Assembly: GCA_030730545.1 (NCBI GenBank)
Contig: JANQUX010000106.1
Span: 1,478-8,957 of the forward strand
DNA length: 7,480 bases
Direction of reading: 5' to 3'
Origin: Maribacter sp.
GTDB taxonomy: Bacteria > Bacteroidota > Bacteroidia > Flavobacteriales > Flavobacteriaceae
Part shown: positions 6,309 to 7,480 of the stretch, in pieces
Layout: the number at the start of each line of letters is the position of its first letter
Position numbering within the stretch: the first letter of the stretch is position 1
The notes under the pieces: generated by a model
The model's input: only the letters and a program-made list of their open reading frames with translations
What the model was told of the DNA's origin: nothing
Database searches by the model: none
Translations under genes and position numbers: made by a program

Positions 6309-7480
6309 CTATTCCATTTTTTTCAACCAAGTACTCATATCGACCGCATCGTGAATAATACCTTTCAATGCCGATATAGCAACACGTTCTTGCTCCATAG
6401 AATCTCTATGTCTAATAGTAACAGTTTGGTCTTCTAAAGACTGGTGGTCAACAGTAATACAAAACGGAGTACCATTGGCATCTTGTCTTCTGTATCGTCT
6501 ACCTACAGCATCTTTTTCATCATAAGTAACATTAAAATCCCACTTAAGATCATCAATAATTTCTTGTGCAATTTCTGGTAGACCATCCTTTTTAAGTAAT
6601 GGTAATATAGCAGCTTTTACAGGTGCCAAAACAGCTGGTAACTTAAGTACTGTTCTAGTTGTATTGTTCTCCAATTCTTCCTCTTTAAGCGAGTTAGAGA
6701 ATACTGCCAAGAACATTCTATCTAAACCAATAGAAGTCTCTAGCACATAAGGAACATAGTTTTTATTTACTTCGTGATCAAAATATTGTAATTTCTTACC
6801 AGAAAATTTCTCGTGACTACTTAAATCAAAATCGGTACGAGAGTGTATACCCTCTAATTCTTTAAATCCGAATGGAAAACGGAATTCTATATCAGAAGCT
6901 GCATCTGCATAATGTGCTAGTTTCTCATGGTCATGAAAACGATAATTATCTTGACCTAAACCAAGTGACAAGTGCCATTTCATTCTTTTTTCTTTCCAGA
7001 TTTCATACCACTCTTTCTGGGTACCTGGTTGTATAAAGAATTGCATTTCCATTTGCTCGAACTCACGCATTCTAAAAATGAACTGTCTAGCAACAATTTC
7101 ATTTCTAAAAGCCTTACCGGTTTGTGCAATTCCGAAAGGAATTTTCATACGACCAGATTTCTGAACATTCAAGAAATTTACAAAAATACCTTGTGCAGTT
7201 TCTGGTCTAAGAAATAGATCCATTGCTGTTTCTGCATTGGCACCTAATTTTGTGCCGAACATTAAATTGAACTGCTTTACCTCTGTCCAGTTTTTAGAAC
7301 CTGACATTGGGCAAGCGATATCTAATTCTTCAATTAGCGCTTTTACATCGGCTAGATCTTCTTCTTGTAAAGATTTTGCCAATCTACTTAAAATGGTTTT
7401 ACCTTGCTCTTGATATTCAACTACACGTTGGTTCGTTTGCAAAAACTGTTCTTTATCAAAAGCTTCGCCAAAACGTTTTT
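6309..7480 (-). CDS. glyS: Glycyl-tRNA synthetase, dimeric class II type (partial, N-terminus outside window)
   Basis: This cytoplasmic, essential enzyme attaches glycine to tRNA-Gly using ATP. The frame is open to the right edge, so the gene is cut. 389 codons plus the TAG stop (6311-6309) are visible, beginning KRFGEAFDKEQF, and roughly 125 N-terminal residues are likely missing from a usual length near 515. An apparent start around 7442 is an internal TTG, not the true start. Visible class II features are RPETAQGIFVNF, the motif 2 region with FRNEI (visible residues 124-128), the glycine-site region EGIHSRTDFDLSSH, and motif 3 GLDRMFL (251-257). An HGTP-type anticodon-binding domain follows from about 278 (LKLPAVLAPVKAAILPLL) and continues with DVGRRYRRQD-like and VTIRHRDSMEQ stretches. 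It is the single-chain (alpha2) form, not the two-subunit GlyQ/GlyS form, despite the symbol. The C-terminus WLKKME is complete. Regulatory signals lie outside the window. Confidence 0.96.
   Translation of the reverse strand, partial: KRFGEAFDKEQFLQTNQRVVEYQEQGKTILSRLAKSLQEEDLADVKALIEELDIACPMSGSKNWTEVKQFNLMFGTKLGANAETAMDLFLRPETAQGIFVNFLNVQKSGRMKIPFGIAQTGKAFRNEIVARQFIFRMREFEQMEMQFFIQPGTQKEWYEIWKEKRMKWHLSLGLGQDNYRFHDHEKLAHYADAASDIEFRFPFGFKELEGIHSRTDFDLSSHEKFSGKKLQYFDHEVNKNYVPYVLETSIGLDRMFLAVFSNSLKEEELENNTTRTVLKLPAVLAPVKAAILPLLKKDGLPEIAQEIIDDLKWDFNVTYDEKDAVGRRYRRQDANGTPFCITVDHQSLEDQTVTIRHRDSMEQERVAISALKGIIHDAVDMSTWLKKME

Noticed and set aside
6972..7217. 81-codon plus-strand frame opposite glyS
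   Set aside because: It is antisense to the synthetase catalytic core including motif 2; shadow frame.
1..7480. A novel defence, mobile or biosynthetic system
   Set aside because: All large frames match common housekeeping or transport families; no repeats of CRISPR type, transposase, integrase, toxin or defence motifs were seen.

Overview
The window looks like ordinary chromosomal DNA from a marine-type member of the Flavobacteriaceae (Bacteroidetes). The reasons are AT-rich DNA, no Shine-Dalgarno-like sequence before the starts, a single-chain eukaryote-like glycyl-tRNA synthetase of the Bacteroidetes kind, Gram-negative outer-membrane barrels with signal peptides ending in 'FAQ', and TAnnTTTG-type -7 boxes. 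The genus cannot be fixed from the sequence alone.

Layout from left to right. The 3' end of an unrecognised membrane-protein gene (+) is followed by radA (+), a DNA recombination/repair ATPase. Convergent to radA is a minus-strand group that reads, in its own direction, xth (exonuclease III-type AP endonuclease), tas (aldo/keto reductase) and a 35-codon single-span membrane peptide. That peptide starts one base after the tas stop, and its own stop codon overlaps the radA stop. Divergent from xth is a plus-strand pair: a small DUF3575-like outer-membrane barrel and, 26 bases later, a TonB-dependent receptor. The receptor gene ends one base from the convergent stop of a glycyl-tRNA synthetase gene (-), which runs off the right edge without its N-terminus.

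Functionally, radA and xth are DNA-maintenance genes and tas is an NADPH-dependent oxidoreductase. The barrel and receptor probably form an outer-membrane uptake unit for a metal chelate or other small ligand. The synthetase is an essential housekeeping gene. I see no CRISPR array, insertion sequence, phage gene, tRNA, rRNA or recognisable defence system, and no obvious previously undescribed multi-gene system.

The points most worth a second look are small. They are the tightly packed 35-residue membrane peptide (1572-1679), an 11-bp hairpin that ends on the base before the radA start codon (187-213), a 13-bp imperfect palindrome inside the TonB receptor coding sequence (5748-5781), and two convergent gene junctions with no space for conventional terminators.
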